Assembly (NCBI RefSeq): GCF_003347515.1
Contig: NZ_QEII01000314.1
Coordinates: 62,001-126,000 of the forward strand
From: Rhodoferax ferrireducens
Lineage (GTDB): Bacteria > Pseudomonadota > Gammaproteobacteria > Burkholderiales > Burkholderiaceae_C
Length of the DNA stretch: 64,000 nt
Direction of reading: 5' to 3'
Made by a program: the position numbers and the translations under genes. Of this stretch, positions 15,808-26,834 are shown one piece after another (the stretch's first letter is position 1; every line of letters starts with the position of its first letter). The notes beneath the pieces are model-generated. The model ran no database searches. It was not told where the DNA came from and worked only from the letters and a program-made list of their open reading frames with translations.

Positions 15808-16211
15808 GTCCCCGACCCCGGCTGCTGCACCAGCGCCATGGCGAAAGTGCCTTCGCCCACGGACCAGTCCGAGTAATCGTTTTCGTGCATGAAGATGAAC
15901 ACATCCTGCGGCGCCACGTCGGCGCGCTGCGCCAGGTTGCGGGCGATGGCCGCGTACAGGGCGCGTTTCATGGCGTCGCTGCGGCCACGGCGCATGGTGA
16001 TTTCGACCACCACGACGCGGTCGGAGCGCGCCATGCCGTTGAACGTGCGGTTGCACCAGAATTGGCCGGGTTCGTAGGGCGCCACCATGTTGAACAGCTC
16101 ATCTTGCGGCATGCCGATGCTGTCCACCAGGGCCTGATGGATGCCTTCCACAATGCCTTGTTGCTGCGCGGGGCTGGTGTCTTTGGGAAGATGGGTGTGA
16201 ATGAATGGCAT
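15804..16211 (-). CDS. tautomerase family protein
   Basis: The 135-residue protein begins MPFIHTHLPK, leaving the N-terminal Pro that acts as catalytic base after Met removal. The length is that of the longer tautomerase families (about 125-140 residues) with two beta-alpha-beta units; VVVVEITMRRGRS and VFIFMHENDYSDW are the corresponding strands. The substrate is unknown. The gene diverges from a LysR regulator at 16316 over a 104-base gap, so it is the likely target of that regulator. Confidence 0.85.
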   Translation of the reverse strand: MPFIHTHLPKDTSPAQQQGIVEGIHQALVDSIGMPQDELFNMVAPYEPGQFWCNRTFNGMARSDRVVVVEITMRRGRSDAMKRALYAAIARNLAQRADVAPQDVFIFMHENDYSDWSVGEGTFAMALVQQPGSGT

Positions 16212-16315
16212 GTGATTTTTTCTCAAAAATAAAAACAGAGACGTCGATTTTTTAAGAAATTTCATCCAAAGAAAAGCGAGTTTTTGGGACTGTCTATATG
16301 ACATAAACTCAAATA

Positions 16316-17197
16316 ATGAAACGCCGCCTTCCCCCTCTCAATGCCTTGCGCGCCTTCGAGGCCGCAGCCCGTCTGGGCCGGATGACGGCAGCCGCCGACG
16401 AGCTGGCGGTCACCCCCGGCGCCATCAGCCGCCAGGTCCGGCAACTGGAAGACAGCCTGGGCCTGAGCCTGTTTGAAGGGTCCAAAAACAAACCCGAACT
16501 CACCTCGGCGGCACGCACCCTGCTGCCGGTACTGTCGGCCGCGCTGGACAGCATCGAGGCGGCGGTGCGCGCCCTGGGCGATACCGACAGCGGCACGCTG
16601 GATGTGTCCTGCTTCAGCACCTTCACCGTCAAGTGGTTGATTCCCCGGTTGTTTGATTTCCATAGCCGCTACCCCGACATTGAGATCCGGCTGCAAACGG
16701 CGGGGCATCTGGGCGACCTGGCGCGCGAGCGCTGCGACATGACCATCACGGTGGAAGCGTCCGCACCAGTCCAGGCCGAGGCAGGCACCACCTTGCCACT
16801 GTTCCCTGAACGTCTGGGTCCTGTGCTGACCCCCGCATTGGCCGCCCGCGTGGGGCTGCGCACACCGGACGATCTGGCGGGCCAGACGCTGCTGCAGTCC
16901 CAAACCCGGCTCAATGCCTGGGCGATGTGGGCGCAGGCCCACGGATGCGCCGCACCCACTCCCACCGGCCCGGTGTTCGAGCACTACTACTTCGCACTGC
17001 AAGCGGCCGTGGCGGGTCTGGGCATTTGCGTGGCGCCCTGGCATCTGGTGGCCGATGATGTGCAGGCCGGCCGCCTGCTGGCACCGCTGGGCTTTTGTGA
17101 CAGCGGCTACCACTACGTGGCCAAGCGCCGCCCGCAACGCAGCAAGAAACTCGACCTGTTTGGTGCCTGGCTGCAGGCGCAGGCGGCGCAGACCTGA
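16316..17197 (+). CDS. LysR-family transcriptional regulator (GcvA-like)
   Basis: The 293-residue protein starts MKRRLPPLNALRAFEAAARL, with helix-turn-helix MTAAADELAVTPGAISRQV at about 22-40 and a two-lobed effector domain ending with YHYVAKRRPQRSKK. The N-terminal LPPLNALRAFEAAAR signature is that of the GcvA/AmpR branch. It diverges from the tautomerase gene, and a weak TATGACATA palindrome lies just upstream of the start. The effector cannot be inferred. Confidence 0.9.
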   Translation: MKRRLPPLNALRAFEAAARLGRMTAAADELAVTPGAISRQVRQLEDSLGLSLFEGSKNKPELTSAARTLLPVLSAALDSIEAAVRALGDTDSGTLDVSCFSTFTVKWLIPRLFDFHSRYPDIEIRLQTAGHLGDLARERCDMTITVEASAPVQAEAGTTLPLFPERLGPVLTPALAARVGLRTPDDLAGQTLLQSQTRLNAWAMWAQAHGCAAPTPTGPVFEHYYFALQAAVAGLGICVAPWHLVADDVQAGRLLAPLGFCDSGYHYVAKRRPQRSKKLDLFGAWLQAQAAQT

Positions 17198-17203
17198 CGC
17201 GAC

Positions 17204-17851
17204 TTAACGCGCCGCCCATTGCCGCACATAGCCGGGCGGTGCCACGGTGCACAGCGGGTCCACCACGGGTGGCGCGGCCTGCACCACCCAAGGCAAGACA
17301 CCGGCCCAGGCCGCAATGTGCATGTCTTCGGCATCGTCCACCGGCCCGCCGCTGCGCACCTTGCAGGCGGCCTCAATCAGCCCGATGCGCATGACGGTGG
17401 TGGCGGCAAATTCCTTGTCGCTACCGGTGCGGATTTCAGCCTGCCGGCCTAGCGCAATCTTGTCCATGAACGCGGCCATGGAGGTGTGTTTTTCCAGCAC
17501 CCGTTCGAACACGCCATACACCATGGCCGAGCGGTAGTTCATCGAGTGGTTGAAGGCGGAGCGCGCCAGCACCAGCCCGTCGAGATGGGTGATGGTGACG
17601 CAGGCCTGCGTGCCCTTTTGCAGCAGCTTGAGCAGACGCCCGCCGTTGGAACCATGGATGTAGAGGTGCTCGCCTTCGCGCCAGCAGGCGGTGGGGATGC
17701 AGTGGGTTCCCTTGTCGTCGGCAAACGCGATATGGCACAGGTAGGCGGCGTCGATGATGGCGTGCAGGGTGGCGTGGTCGTAACGGGCGTTTTCGGCAAT
17801 GCGCCGCACCTGGGTGCGGTCGGAAGGGGCGTGGGCTGCGGTGGTTTCCAT
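17204..17851 (-). CDS. pyridoxamine 5'-phosphate oxidase-like flavin split-barrel protein
   Basis: The 215-residue protein belongs to the COG3467/NimA-like flavin-binding split-barrel group: N-terminal RIAENARYD, then CHIAFADDKGTHCIPTACWR, the FMN-phosphate loop YIHGSNGGRLLK (about 69-80) and the second-strand motif SAFNHSMNYRSAMVYG. Such proteins bind FMN, F420 or haem and act as reductases or stress proteins; the reaction is unknown here. It diverges from a MocR regulator (17955) over 103 bases, and this pairing recurs at 27677-30375 with a PaiB-like protein. Confidence 0.85.
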   Translation of the reverse strand: METTAAHAPSDRTQVRRIAENARYDHATLHAIIDAAYLCHIAFADDKGTHCIPTACWREGEHLYIHGSNGGRLLKLLQKGTQACVTITHLDGLVLARSAFNHSMNYRSAMVYGVFERVLEKHTSMAAFMDKIALGRQAEIRTGSDKEFAATTVMRIGLIEAACKVRSGGPVDDAEDMHIAAWAGVLPWVVQAAPPVVDPLCTVAPPGYVRQWAAR

Positions 17852-17904
17852 GGTGTTTCAGCAAAGGGGTTATGTGTGAATGGGGAGCAAAATGTAAGAG
17901 AAAT

Positions 17905-17926
17905 ATGGCTCCAAAATAAGATCCAT
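17905..17926. promoter_or_regulatory. candidate MocR operator between the PNPOx-like gene and mocR
   Basis: ATGGCTC (17905-17911) and GATCCAT (17920-17926) form an inverted repeat with 6 of 7 bases paired and an 8-base spacer; a further half-site-like AGGACCA lies at 17943-17949 next to the MocR start. MocR proteins bind paired half-sites in divergent promoters, so position and form fit, but the assignment is by eye. Confidence 0.4.
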
Positions 17927-17954
17927 AGACGTATTATTTTTTAGGACCACAAAA

Positions 17955-19409
17955 ATGGACTATCAACTCTTGTTCAGCGCTTTCACGGCGCTGCCGGCAC
18001 ACATGCCCTGGTCACGCCAGCGGCAGTTGCATGAATGCCTGCGCGGCGCCATCCGCAACGCCACCCTGGCCCGCGGCACCCGCTTGCCAGCCAGCCGCAC
18101 CCTGGCGCTGGAACTGGGGGTGTCGCGCAACACCGTGCTGTACGCCTACGACCAGCTGGCGACCGAGGGCTTCGTCCTGTCGGACCGGCGCGGCACGGTC
18201 GTGGCCTCGCTGGGTGCCGTGGCGCTGCCAGACCGGTTGGCGGTGCCCTTGCGCACCGGTTTGTCGCGGCGCACCCAGGGTCTGTCGGCCTTGCCGGGTT
18301 CGGACATGTCGGTGGCGTTTGCGCCCGGCGTGCCCTCGCTGGGGGATTTTCCGGTGACGCTGTGGCGCCGCTTGCTGGACCGCGCCTGGCGCTCGCTCAA
18401 ACCGGCGCAACTCAACTACGCCGACCCGGCGGGCGAGTTGCCACTGCGCACCGCCATTGCAGACCACCTGCGGGTGGCGCGTGGCGCGCTGGTGGAGAGT
18501 GGGCAGGTGTTTATCACCGATGGCACGCAAAGCAGCCTGGACCTGTGCGCGCGGGCCTTTGCCGACCCCGGCGACAAGGTCTGGATGGAAAACCCCGGCT
18601 ACCAGGGTGCACTGGCGGCCTTTCGCGCCGCGCAACTGAAACCCGTCGGCATTGTGGTCGACGCCGAGGGCCTGGCACCGGTGGCCAGCGACTGGCTGCG
18701 CCACCGCCCCAAGCTGATTTATGTGACGCCCTCCCACCAGTACCCGGTGGGCACGGTGCTCAGCCTGGCGCGCCGCATGGCCCTGATCGCGCAGGCCAGA
18801 AACGCGGCGGCGCTGATCATCGAGGACGACTACGACAGCGAGTTTCGCCACGAGGGGCCGCCCCTGTCGTGCATGCAGGGGCTGGCACCCGATGCGCCGG
18901 TGCTGTACCTGGGCACCTTCAGCAAGACCATGTTTCCGGCCTTGCGCATTGGCTTCATGGTGGTGCCTGCCGCACTGGTGGCACCGCTGGCGGCCCTGCT
19001 GGCGCGCTCGGCGCCGCGGGGGCGCACTGCCGACCAGTTGGCGCTGGCGGAGTTCATGCAAAGAGGCCATTTCAGCCTGCATTTGCGGCGCATGCGCCGC
19101 CTCTACCGACAGCGCCGGGACGCGTTGGTGGCGGCGCTGGAACAGCATCTGGGCGATGTGGCCGACGTGTATGGCGGCTCCGCCGGCATGCACCTGGCCC
19201 TGCGGCTGCGCGACGCAAGCACCGACGATGTGCGGCTCAGCACGCGTTTGCTGGGCTTGGGCATCGTGGCGCCGGCGCTCAGCCTGCATGCGGTGGGCAC
19301 GCGCATACAGCCCTGGCGGGGCTTTTTGCTGGGCTACGCCCAGGTGCCCGTCGAGGCGATGGAGAAGCTGGTGAAAATGCTGGCTGCCGTGGTTCACAAT
19401 GCCTCATGA
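17955..19409 (+). CDS. MocR-type transcriptional regulator (GntR HTH plus aminotransferase domain)
   Basis: The 484-residue protein has a GntR winged helix at about 15-80 (LHECLRGAIRNATLARGTRL, then ELGVSRNTVLYAYDQL) and a fold-type I PLP domain from about 115 on, with DPAGELPLR, an NPGY motif, EDDYDSEF, and the PLP-lysine motif GTFSKTMFPALRIGF. MocR regulators use PLP and sometimes an amine or amino acid as effector. It diverges from the split-barrel protein at 17204. Relatives include PdxR, GabR and EhuR; nothing identifies the ligand. Confidence 0.93.
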   Translation: MDYQLLFSAFTALPAHMPWSRQRQLHECLRGAIRNATLARGTRLPASRTLALELGVSRNTVLYAYDQLATEGFVLSDRRGTVVASLGAVALPDRLAVPLRTGLSRRTQGLSALPGSDMSVAFAPGVPSLGDFPVTLWRRLLDRAWRSLKPAQLNYADPAGELPLRTAIADHLRVARGALVESGQVFITDGTQSSLDLCARAFADPGDKVWMENPGYQGALAAFRAAQLKPVGIVVDAEGLAPVASDWLRHRPKLIYVTPSHQYPVGTVLSLARRMALIAQARNAAALIIEDDYDSEFRHEGPPLSCMQGLAPDAPVLYLGTFSKTMFPALRIGFMVVPAALVAPLAALLARSAPRGRTADQLALAEFMQRGHFSLHLRRMRRLYRQRRDALVAALEQHLGDVADVYGGSAGMHLALRLRDASTDDVRLSTRLLGLGIVAPALSLHAVGTRIQPWRGFLLGYAQVPVEAMEKLVKMLAAVVHNAS

Positions 19410-19419
19410 AGTCCTGAAA

Positions 19420-19472
19420 CGATAGCTGCTTGCGCAATATAGACGGGGGCTAGAGGCCGATTTGGCTTAAAT
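19420..19472 (+). repeat. dispersed ~45-base repeat, copy A (intergenic)
   Basis: Begins CGATAGCTGCTTGCGC and contains GACGGGGGCTAGAGGCCGAT (19443-19462). It shares the TAGCT...GCGC...GACGGGGGCT...GGCC...TTT pattern with copies at about 27083-27127, 39103-39149, 39961-40010, 51219-51250 and 55871-55914. Lies directly after mocR in an otherwise geneless 292-base gap. The rest of that gap (about 19473-19701) holds only a possible decayed minus-strand frame that I could not identify. Confidence 0.75.
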
Positions 19473-19701
19473 TCTCCGCAGCAATCGTCCTGAAGCCTGT
19501 CGACACCCGCGCATCGCTTGCCACCGCCTGCCAGCAGGCGCAGGGTGCGAGCGTCCTCTGGCGTCAGCAGGCCGCGCGCCAGGAAATTGTTGATACGCAA
19601 GGCATGGTCTTTCTGGATGTGGACACTGTTCGAAAGCAGCGGCACATACCCACTGCCGATCGCTGTTTTGACCCATGGATAACAAAAAGAGGAGATGAAA
19701 C

Positions 19702-20052
19702 ATGAGCGAGAACAAGGCCACCGTCGAAAGATACATGGACGGCTTTGGCAAATCCGATCACGCGCAAATCTTGTCGTGCCTGAGCGAGGACATTGAATGG
19801 GACATGCCGGGCGCATTTCATCTGGTCGGACGGGACGCGTTTGACAAGGAAATTGAAAATCCGGCATTCGTCGGCCGCCCAAGCATCACCATCAGCCGGA
19901 TGGTCGAGGAAGATGATGTTGTCGTGGCCGAGGGGGCGGTACGCGCCCAGAGAAAGGACGGTGGTCTTCTCAACGCCGTATTTTGCGATGTGTTCGTCAT
20001 GGAACACACGAAGATCAAGCGCTTGACGACGTACCTGACCGCGGTGACATAG
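19702..20052 (+). CDS. NTF2-like (SnoaL-type) protein
   Basis: The 116-residue protein MSENKATVERYMDGFGKSDH has the NTF2/SnoaL cone fold pattern: two N-terminal helices, the ILSCLSEDIEWDMPG strand and alternating long strands (TISRMVEEDDVVVAEG and so on). Such proteins are small isomerases, hydratases or ligand binders. An AGAGGAG ribosome site precedes the ATG. It is the first gene of a same-strand run of seven small genes (NTF2, DHFR-like, VOC, VOC, NTF2, GFA, VOC). Its substrate is unknown. Confidence 0.8.
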   Translation: MSENKATVERYMDGFGKSDHAQILSCLSEDIEWDMPGAFHLVGRDAFDKEIENPAFVGRPSITISRMVEEDDVVVAEGAVRAQRKDGGLLNAVFCDVFVMEHTKIKRLTTYLTAVT

Positions 20053-20072
20053 TGCCTTTGTTGGAGGAACCC

Positions 20073-20708
20073 ATGGCTCAACTGACTCTTACGGCTTTTT
20101 TGACCCTTGACGGCGTCATGCAGGCCCCCGGTGGCCCGGACGAAGACACCAGCGGCGGTTTTACCCACGGCGGCTGGCTGGTGCCTTATGCGGACGCCGA
20201 CATGGGGCAGTTCATGGTCGAGGTCCTTGCGCGTGCCGACGCGTTTTTGCTCGGGCGCGGCACCTATGAGATTTTTGCCGCGCACTGGCCCCGCGTCACC
20301 GATCCCACCGATTCGATTGCCACAGCGCTAAACGGGCAACCCAAATACGTGGCATCGAAGACGCTGGAGCGCGCCGACTGGCAGGGCACGACCGTGATCC
20401 GCGACGTGGTGGCCGAGCTCGCGCGGCTGAAGCCGCAATACCCGCGCGAGATCCAGGTGCACGGCAGCCCCGGCCTGGCGCAAACACTGCTCGCCAATGA
20501 CCTGGTGGACGTGTACCACCTGCTGCATTTCCCGCTGGTGCTGGGACAGGGCAAGCGCCTGTTCGGCGCCGGCACGGTTCCCGCCGCGCTCAAGCTCGCC
20601 GCCACCCAAACGACCAGCGCCGGCGTGATGATCAGCACCTACCAACGCGTCGGACAGCCAGCCTACGGTTCGTTCGAGGTGGACGAGCAGCCCAGGTTCT
20701 GGGATTGA
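20073..20708 (+). CDS. dihydrofolate reductase-family (RibD C-terminal-like) protein
   Basis: The 211-residue protein starts at MAQLTLTAFLTLDGVMQAPG after a TTGGAGGAA ribosome site, 20 bases behind the NTF2 gene. It has the RibD_C/DHFR-like Rossmann core: GRGTYEIFAAHWP, KYVASKTLERADW, then REIQVHGSPGLAQTLLANDL and FPLVLGQGKRLFG. Family members are predicted NADPH-dependent reductases but mostly lack known substrates. They are common in ECF- and VOC-associated clusters of Proteobacteria and Actinobacteria. Confidence 0.88.
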   Translation: MAQLTLTAFLTLDGVMQAPGGPDEDTSGGFTHGGWLVPYADADMGQFMVEVLARADAFLLGRGTYEIFAAHWPRVTDPTDSIATALNGQPKYVASKTLERADWQGTTVIRDVVAELARLKPQYPREIQVHGSPGLAQTLLANDLVDVYHLLHFPLVLGQGKRLFGAGTVPAALKLAATQTTSAGVMISTYQRVGQPAYGSFEVDEQPRFWD

Positions 20709-20817
20709 TCGAGCCCATCCATGATCAAGTCAATTCTGGGGCTTGAAAACCTGAACTCGATTACAGAGAATGAGTTCCGGTCGTTTCATAACAAGCCAGC
20801 TTAAGGAGTAGATCTGT

Positions 20818-21291
20818 ATGCAAAAAATTACCCCCTTCCTGTGGTTCGATAACCGGGCCGAAGAGGCCATGAATTTTTACACCTCGATTTTCAAGAACTC
20901 CAAGGTCTTGACGGTCACCCGTTACGGCGATGCCGGGCCAGGGCCGAAGGGCACGGTCATGACCGCCAATTTCCTGCTCGACGGGCAGGAGTTTGTGGCA
21001 TTGAACGGCGGCCCGGAATACAAGTTCACGCCGGCCATCTCCTTTGTCGTGAACTGCGAGTCGCAGCAAGAGGTTGATGAGTACTGGGACAAGCTCTCCG
21101 CTGGTGGACGGGAAGACCAATGTGCCTGGTTGCAGGATAAGTTCGGTGTGTCCTGGCAGATCGTGCCCACAATTCTCGTCAAGTTGTTGAGTGACCCCGA
21201 CCCGATCAAGGCGCAGCGCGTCATGGCGGCCATGATGAAAATGAAGAAGATCGACATTGCTGCTTTAAAGCGCGCCTACGAGCCGCAATAG
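20818..21291 (+). CDS. VOC family protein, PhnB/3-demethylubiquinone methyltransferase-like
   Basis: The 157-residue protein MQKITPFLWFDNRAEEAMNF belongs to the PhnB-like (PF06983) VOC group: FYTSIFKNSKV in the first module, ALNGGPEYKFTPAISFVV, then the QDKFGVSWQIVP end motif. This group is named after a domain once thought to be a ubiquinone methyltransferase; real activities are mostly unknown. It follows an AAGGAG ribosome site. One of three complete VOC genes in this run (with 21349 and 22698). Confidence 0.9.
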   Translation: MQKITPFLWFDNRAEEAMNFYTSIFKNSKVLTVTRYGDAGPGPKGTVMTANFLLDGQEFVALNGGPEYKFTPAISFVVNCESQQEVDEYWDKLSAGGREDQCAWLQDKFGVSWQIVPTILVKLLSDPDPIKAQRVMAAMMKMKKIDIAALKRAYEPQ

Positions 21292-21348
21292 TTCGTTGTC
21301 ATTCACCCGCCGATATCGGCAACACAACCCCCATCAAGGAGCACACCC

Positions 21349-21822
21349 ATGAGTACAGTCAAACCGACGCCCGAGGGCTTTCACGCCATCACGCCTTATC
21401 TTTCGGTCAAGGATGCGAAAGCCGCTATCGCGTTTTATGAAGGCGTCTTTGGCGCGAGCGAGGTTGGGCGCATCCTCATGCCGGGCGGCACCGTGGGGCA
21501 CGCCGAGTTGCAGATCGGGGATACCCGGCTCATGCTGGCCGAGGAGATGCCCGAGTGGGGCAATAAAAGCCCGACGACACTGGGCGGCTCGCCGGTCGGC
21601 ATCGCCTTGTATGTGGCCGATGTGGATGCCACCTACCAGCGGGCGATCGACGCGGGCGCGACCGTGGTCGAGCCGGTGAAAGACCAGTTCTACGGTGACC
21701 GCGCCGGGTCCTTGCTGGACCCGTTCGGGCACAAATGGCACGTCATGACGCACATTGAAGATGTCACGTTCGATGAGATGCAGAAACGCTGCGACGCGAT
21801 GTTCGCGGCCAAGGAAACATGA
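21349..21822 (+). CDS. VOC family protein (glyoxalase/bleomycin-resistance-like)
   Basis: The 157-residue protein starts MSTVKPTPEGFHAITPYLSV with CAAGGAG upstream. Two beta-alpha-beta-beta-beta modules are visible: AIAFYEGVFGASEVGRI, then GIALYVADVDATYQRAIDAG and the terminal DRAGSLLDPFGHKWHVMTH. A metal-binding His/Glu set is plausible (GHAELQIG). It resembles the truncated VOC gene at the window start. Its stop overlaps the next gene's start in an ATGA junction, so the two are translationally coupled. Confidence 0.9.
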   Translation: MSTVKPTPEGFHAITPYLSVKDAKAAIAFYEGVFGASEVGRILMPGGTVGHAELQIGDTRLMLAEEMPEWGNKSPTTLGGSPVGIALYVADVDATYQRAIDAGATVVEPVKDQFYGDRAGSLLDPFGHKWHVMTHIEDVTFDEMQKRCDAMFAAKET

Positions 21823-22277
21823 TGGCCCAAAGCAGCACCGTCAATGGCCGAGGCACGGGTGAAGCCGAGATTCGCAGCCTGGTCGCGGATTCGGTCAAGG
21901 CCTTGCGTGCCAAGGACATCGACCGACTGGTGGCCAGCTATGCGCCGGACGTTATGTTGTTCGATGTTGTCAACCCACTGCGCTCCCGGGGTGCGGATGC
22001 CGTCAGAAAGCGCCTGGAAGATTGGCTCACGTTCCGGGACCCGATCGAGTACGAAGTTCGGGACCTGAGCATTAGTACGGCCGGTGACGTGGCCTTTTCC
22101 CACAGTCTGAACCACGTCAACGCCACAACAAACGACGGAAAGAAACTTGATATGTGGTGGCGCGCCAGCGTGGGTTACCGAAAGCTGGACGGCAAGTGGC
22201 TTATCACGCTTGAGCATGTGTCCGTGCCTTTCGACGTGACCAGCGGCAAGGCCTCGCTGGATCTCAAGCCGGAATGA
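21819..22277 (+). CDS. SnoaL-like/NTF2 superfamily protein
   Basis: The 152-residue protein has the SnoaL/DUF4440 pattern: EIRSLVADSVKALRAKDIDR, then LVASYAPDVMLFDVVNPLRS and long strands ending WWRASVGYRKLDGKWLITLE. Start and stop codons overlap the neighbours (ATGA with the VOC gene before, ATGA with the GFA gene after), which strongly suggests coordinated translation of this trio. Function unknown; family members bind small hydrophobic ligands. Confidence 0.88.
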   Translation: MMAQSSTVNGRGTGEAEIRSLVADSVKALRAKDIDRLVASYAPDVMLFDVVNPLRSRGADAVRKRLEDWLTFRDPIEYEVRDLSISTAGDVAFSHSLNHVNATTNDGKKLDMWWRASVGYRKLDGKWLITLEHVSVPFDVTSGKASLDLKPE

Positions 22278-22639
22278 CGCTGAGAGAACACATGATTTAC
22301 AAAGGTAGTTGTCACTGCGGAAAAATCGCATTTGAAGTGGATGGCGAACTCACCGGGGCGATGGCATGCAACTGCTCTATCTGCTCTCGCAAAGGCTCGC
22401 TCATGTGGTTCGTGCCGCGTGACAAGCTTCGCTTGCTCACATCGGAAGAAGGCATGGGCACCTATACCTTCAACAAGCATGTCATCAAGCACCACTTCTG
22501 CCAGACTTGTGGCATACATCCGTATGGTGAGGCGGTAGACCCCCAAGGCAATCGAATGGCCGCCATCAATATTCGCTGCCTCGAAGACCTTGACTTGACC
22601 ACCGTTCCGGTGAAAAACTTCGACGGTCGAGCCCGGTGA
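22274..22639 (+). CDS. GFA (glutathione-dependent formaldehyde-activating enzyme-like) zinc protein
   Basis: The 121-residue protein has the Mss4-like GFA/CENP-V fold with zinc-binding Cys motifs SCHCG (about 12-16), CNCSICSRKG (about 34-43) and CQTCGIHPYG (about 76-85). The ATG at 22274 overlaps the previous stop; a second ATG at 22292 (MIYKGSCHCG) is the conventional family start and equally possible. Despite the family name, most members do not have a proven formaldehyde role. Confidence 0.9.
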   Translation: MTLREHMIYKGSCHCGKIAFEVDGELTGAMACNCSICSRKGSLMWFVPRDKLRLLTSEEGMGTYTFNKHVIKHHFCQTCGIHPYGEAVDPQGNRMAAINIRCLEDLDLTTVPVKNFDGRAR

Positions 22640-22697
22640 CGGCCGTGAAGAAGTGAGATGGAGAGATCAACACTAACCACTGATAAAGGAGATAGCC

Positions 22698-23111
22698 ATG
22701 CTGGTTCAGCCCTATTTATTCTTCGATGGCCGCTGCGAAGAAGCCCTGGAGTTTTACCGCGCCAAGCTGGGCGCCGAGGTGACGATGCTGATGCGCTTCA
22801 AGGAAAGCCCGGAGCCGATACCCGCCGACATGTGCCCGCCCGGCTCGGAAGACAAAGTGATGCACGCGAGTTTCACCATCGGTGAGACAACGCTGATGGC
22901 TTCGGATGGCCGCGCCACGGGGAACCCGGTGTTCAAGGGTTTTTCGCTGTCGCTGTCGGTCCCGAATGACGCCGAGGCCCAGCGCCTGTTCAACGCCTTG
23001 AGCGAGGGCGGCAAGGTGGAAATGCCGCTGGCCAAGACCTTTTATGCCTCGTCCTTCGGCATGGTGGCCGACCGCTTCGGCGTGGGATGGATGATCATCA
23101 CGGCGCCTTGA
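22698..23111 (+). CDS. VOC family protein, PhnB-like
   Basis: The 137-residue protein MLVQPYLFFDGRCEEALEFY is a single-chain VOC/PhnB protein related to E. coli YjdN: FYRAKLGAEVTMLMRFKESP, MHASFTIGETTLMASDG, and the end motif YASSFGMVADRFGVGWMI. It follows an AAAGGAG ribosome site and closes the run of small genes. A strong terminator lies 16 bases after the stop. Confidence 0.92.
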   Translation: MLVQPYLFFDGRCEEALEFYRAKLGAEVTMLMRFKESPEPIPADMCPPGSEDKVMHASFTIGETTLMASDGRATGNPVFKGFSLSLSVPNDAEAQRLFNALSEGGKVEMPLAKTFYASSFGMVADRFGVGWMIITAP

Positions 23112-23126
23112 GGCGAGCCAGCTCAT

Positions 23127-23154
23127 AAAAAAAGCGCCCGAAGGCGCTTTTTTT
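23127..23154. terminator. bidirectional rho-independent terminator
   Basis: A perfect 12-base-pair stem (A7 GCGCC / GGCGC T7) with a CGAA tetraloop lies between the convergent VOC (ends 23111) and gap (ends 23173) genes. The poly-A and poly-T flanks form part of the stem, so it can terminate transcripts from both sides. Confidence 0.9.
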
Positions 23155-23172
23155 ATCGAAGCCGAAGGCCGC

Positions 23173-24186
<1,014 letters not shown>

Positions 24187-24204
24187 TTAAAAATTGAAAA
24201 CTGA

Positions 24205-26325
<2,121 letters not shown>

Positions 26326-26453
26326 CTGTGCCAACTCCGGGGTAGTTCTGGGTGTGTGGGGGAAAACCCAGCATTTTACCGGGCGCAGGGAAATGCCCGA
26401 TTTGTTCGGCTTGCTGGCCGCTGCCACGCCTTGCATGCGTATAGTCTCCACCC

Positions 26454-26834
26454 ATGCACGGACTCCACCTCACCGCCGATCTTCACCAGTGCCAATGCGC
26501 CTCGCAATGGCTGACGGACGCTGCCTTGTTGGGCGAGCGTTGTGTGCTGGCCGTGGCGGCTGCGGGCCTGCAGGCGGTGGCGCATGTTGTTCATGCCTTT
26601 CCCGGCACGGCGCAAGGCCCGGGCGGCGTCACGGCCACGGTGCTGCTGGCCGAGTCGCACCTGTGCGTGCACACCTGGCCCGAGCAACAAGCCGTGACGC
26701 TGGACGTCTATGTCTGCAATTTTGGCGGCGACCACAGTGCCAAGGCGCACCTGCTGATGGCCGCGCTGGTGGCCTTGTTTGAACCTGGCGACGTGGTGCG
26801 TAACAGCCTGACACGAGGAAGAATCACCGCATGA
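26454..26834 (+). CDS. speH: S-adenosylmethionine decarboxylase proenzyme-like, SpeH type
   Basis: The 126-residue protein resembles class 1b AdoMet decarboxylases that self-cleave to create a pyruvoyl cofactor. The cleavage site E67-S68 lies in [15 protein letters not shown]73 and C88 (DVYVCNFGG) match the processing His and the catalytic Cys. It would supply decarboxylated AdoMet for aminopropyl transfer, for example to the membrane SpeE-like enzyme at 49945-51501. Its stop overlaps murU's start by 4 bases. Such SpeH copies often occur in DUF350/SPFH/SpeE loci rather than as housekeeping speD. Confidence 0.88.
   Translation: MHGLHLTADLHQCQCASQWLTDAALLGERCVLAVAAAGLQAVAHVVHAFPGTAQGPGGVTATVLLAESHLCVHTWPEQQAVTLDVYVCNFGGDHSAKAHLLMAALVALFEPGDVVRNSLTRGRITA

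Noticed and set aside
19467-19690. A minus-strand frame with VPLLSNSVHIQKDHALRINN, possibly a decayed gene
   Set aside because: The segment looks protein-like for about 50 codons, but I could not match it to a family, and there is no clear start; too weak to annotate.
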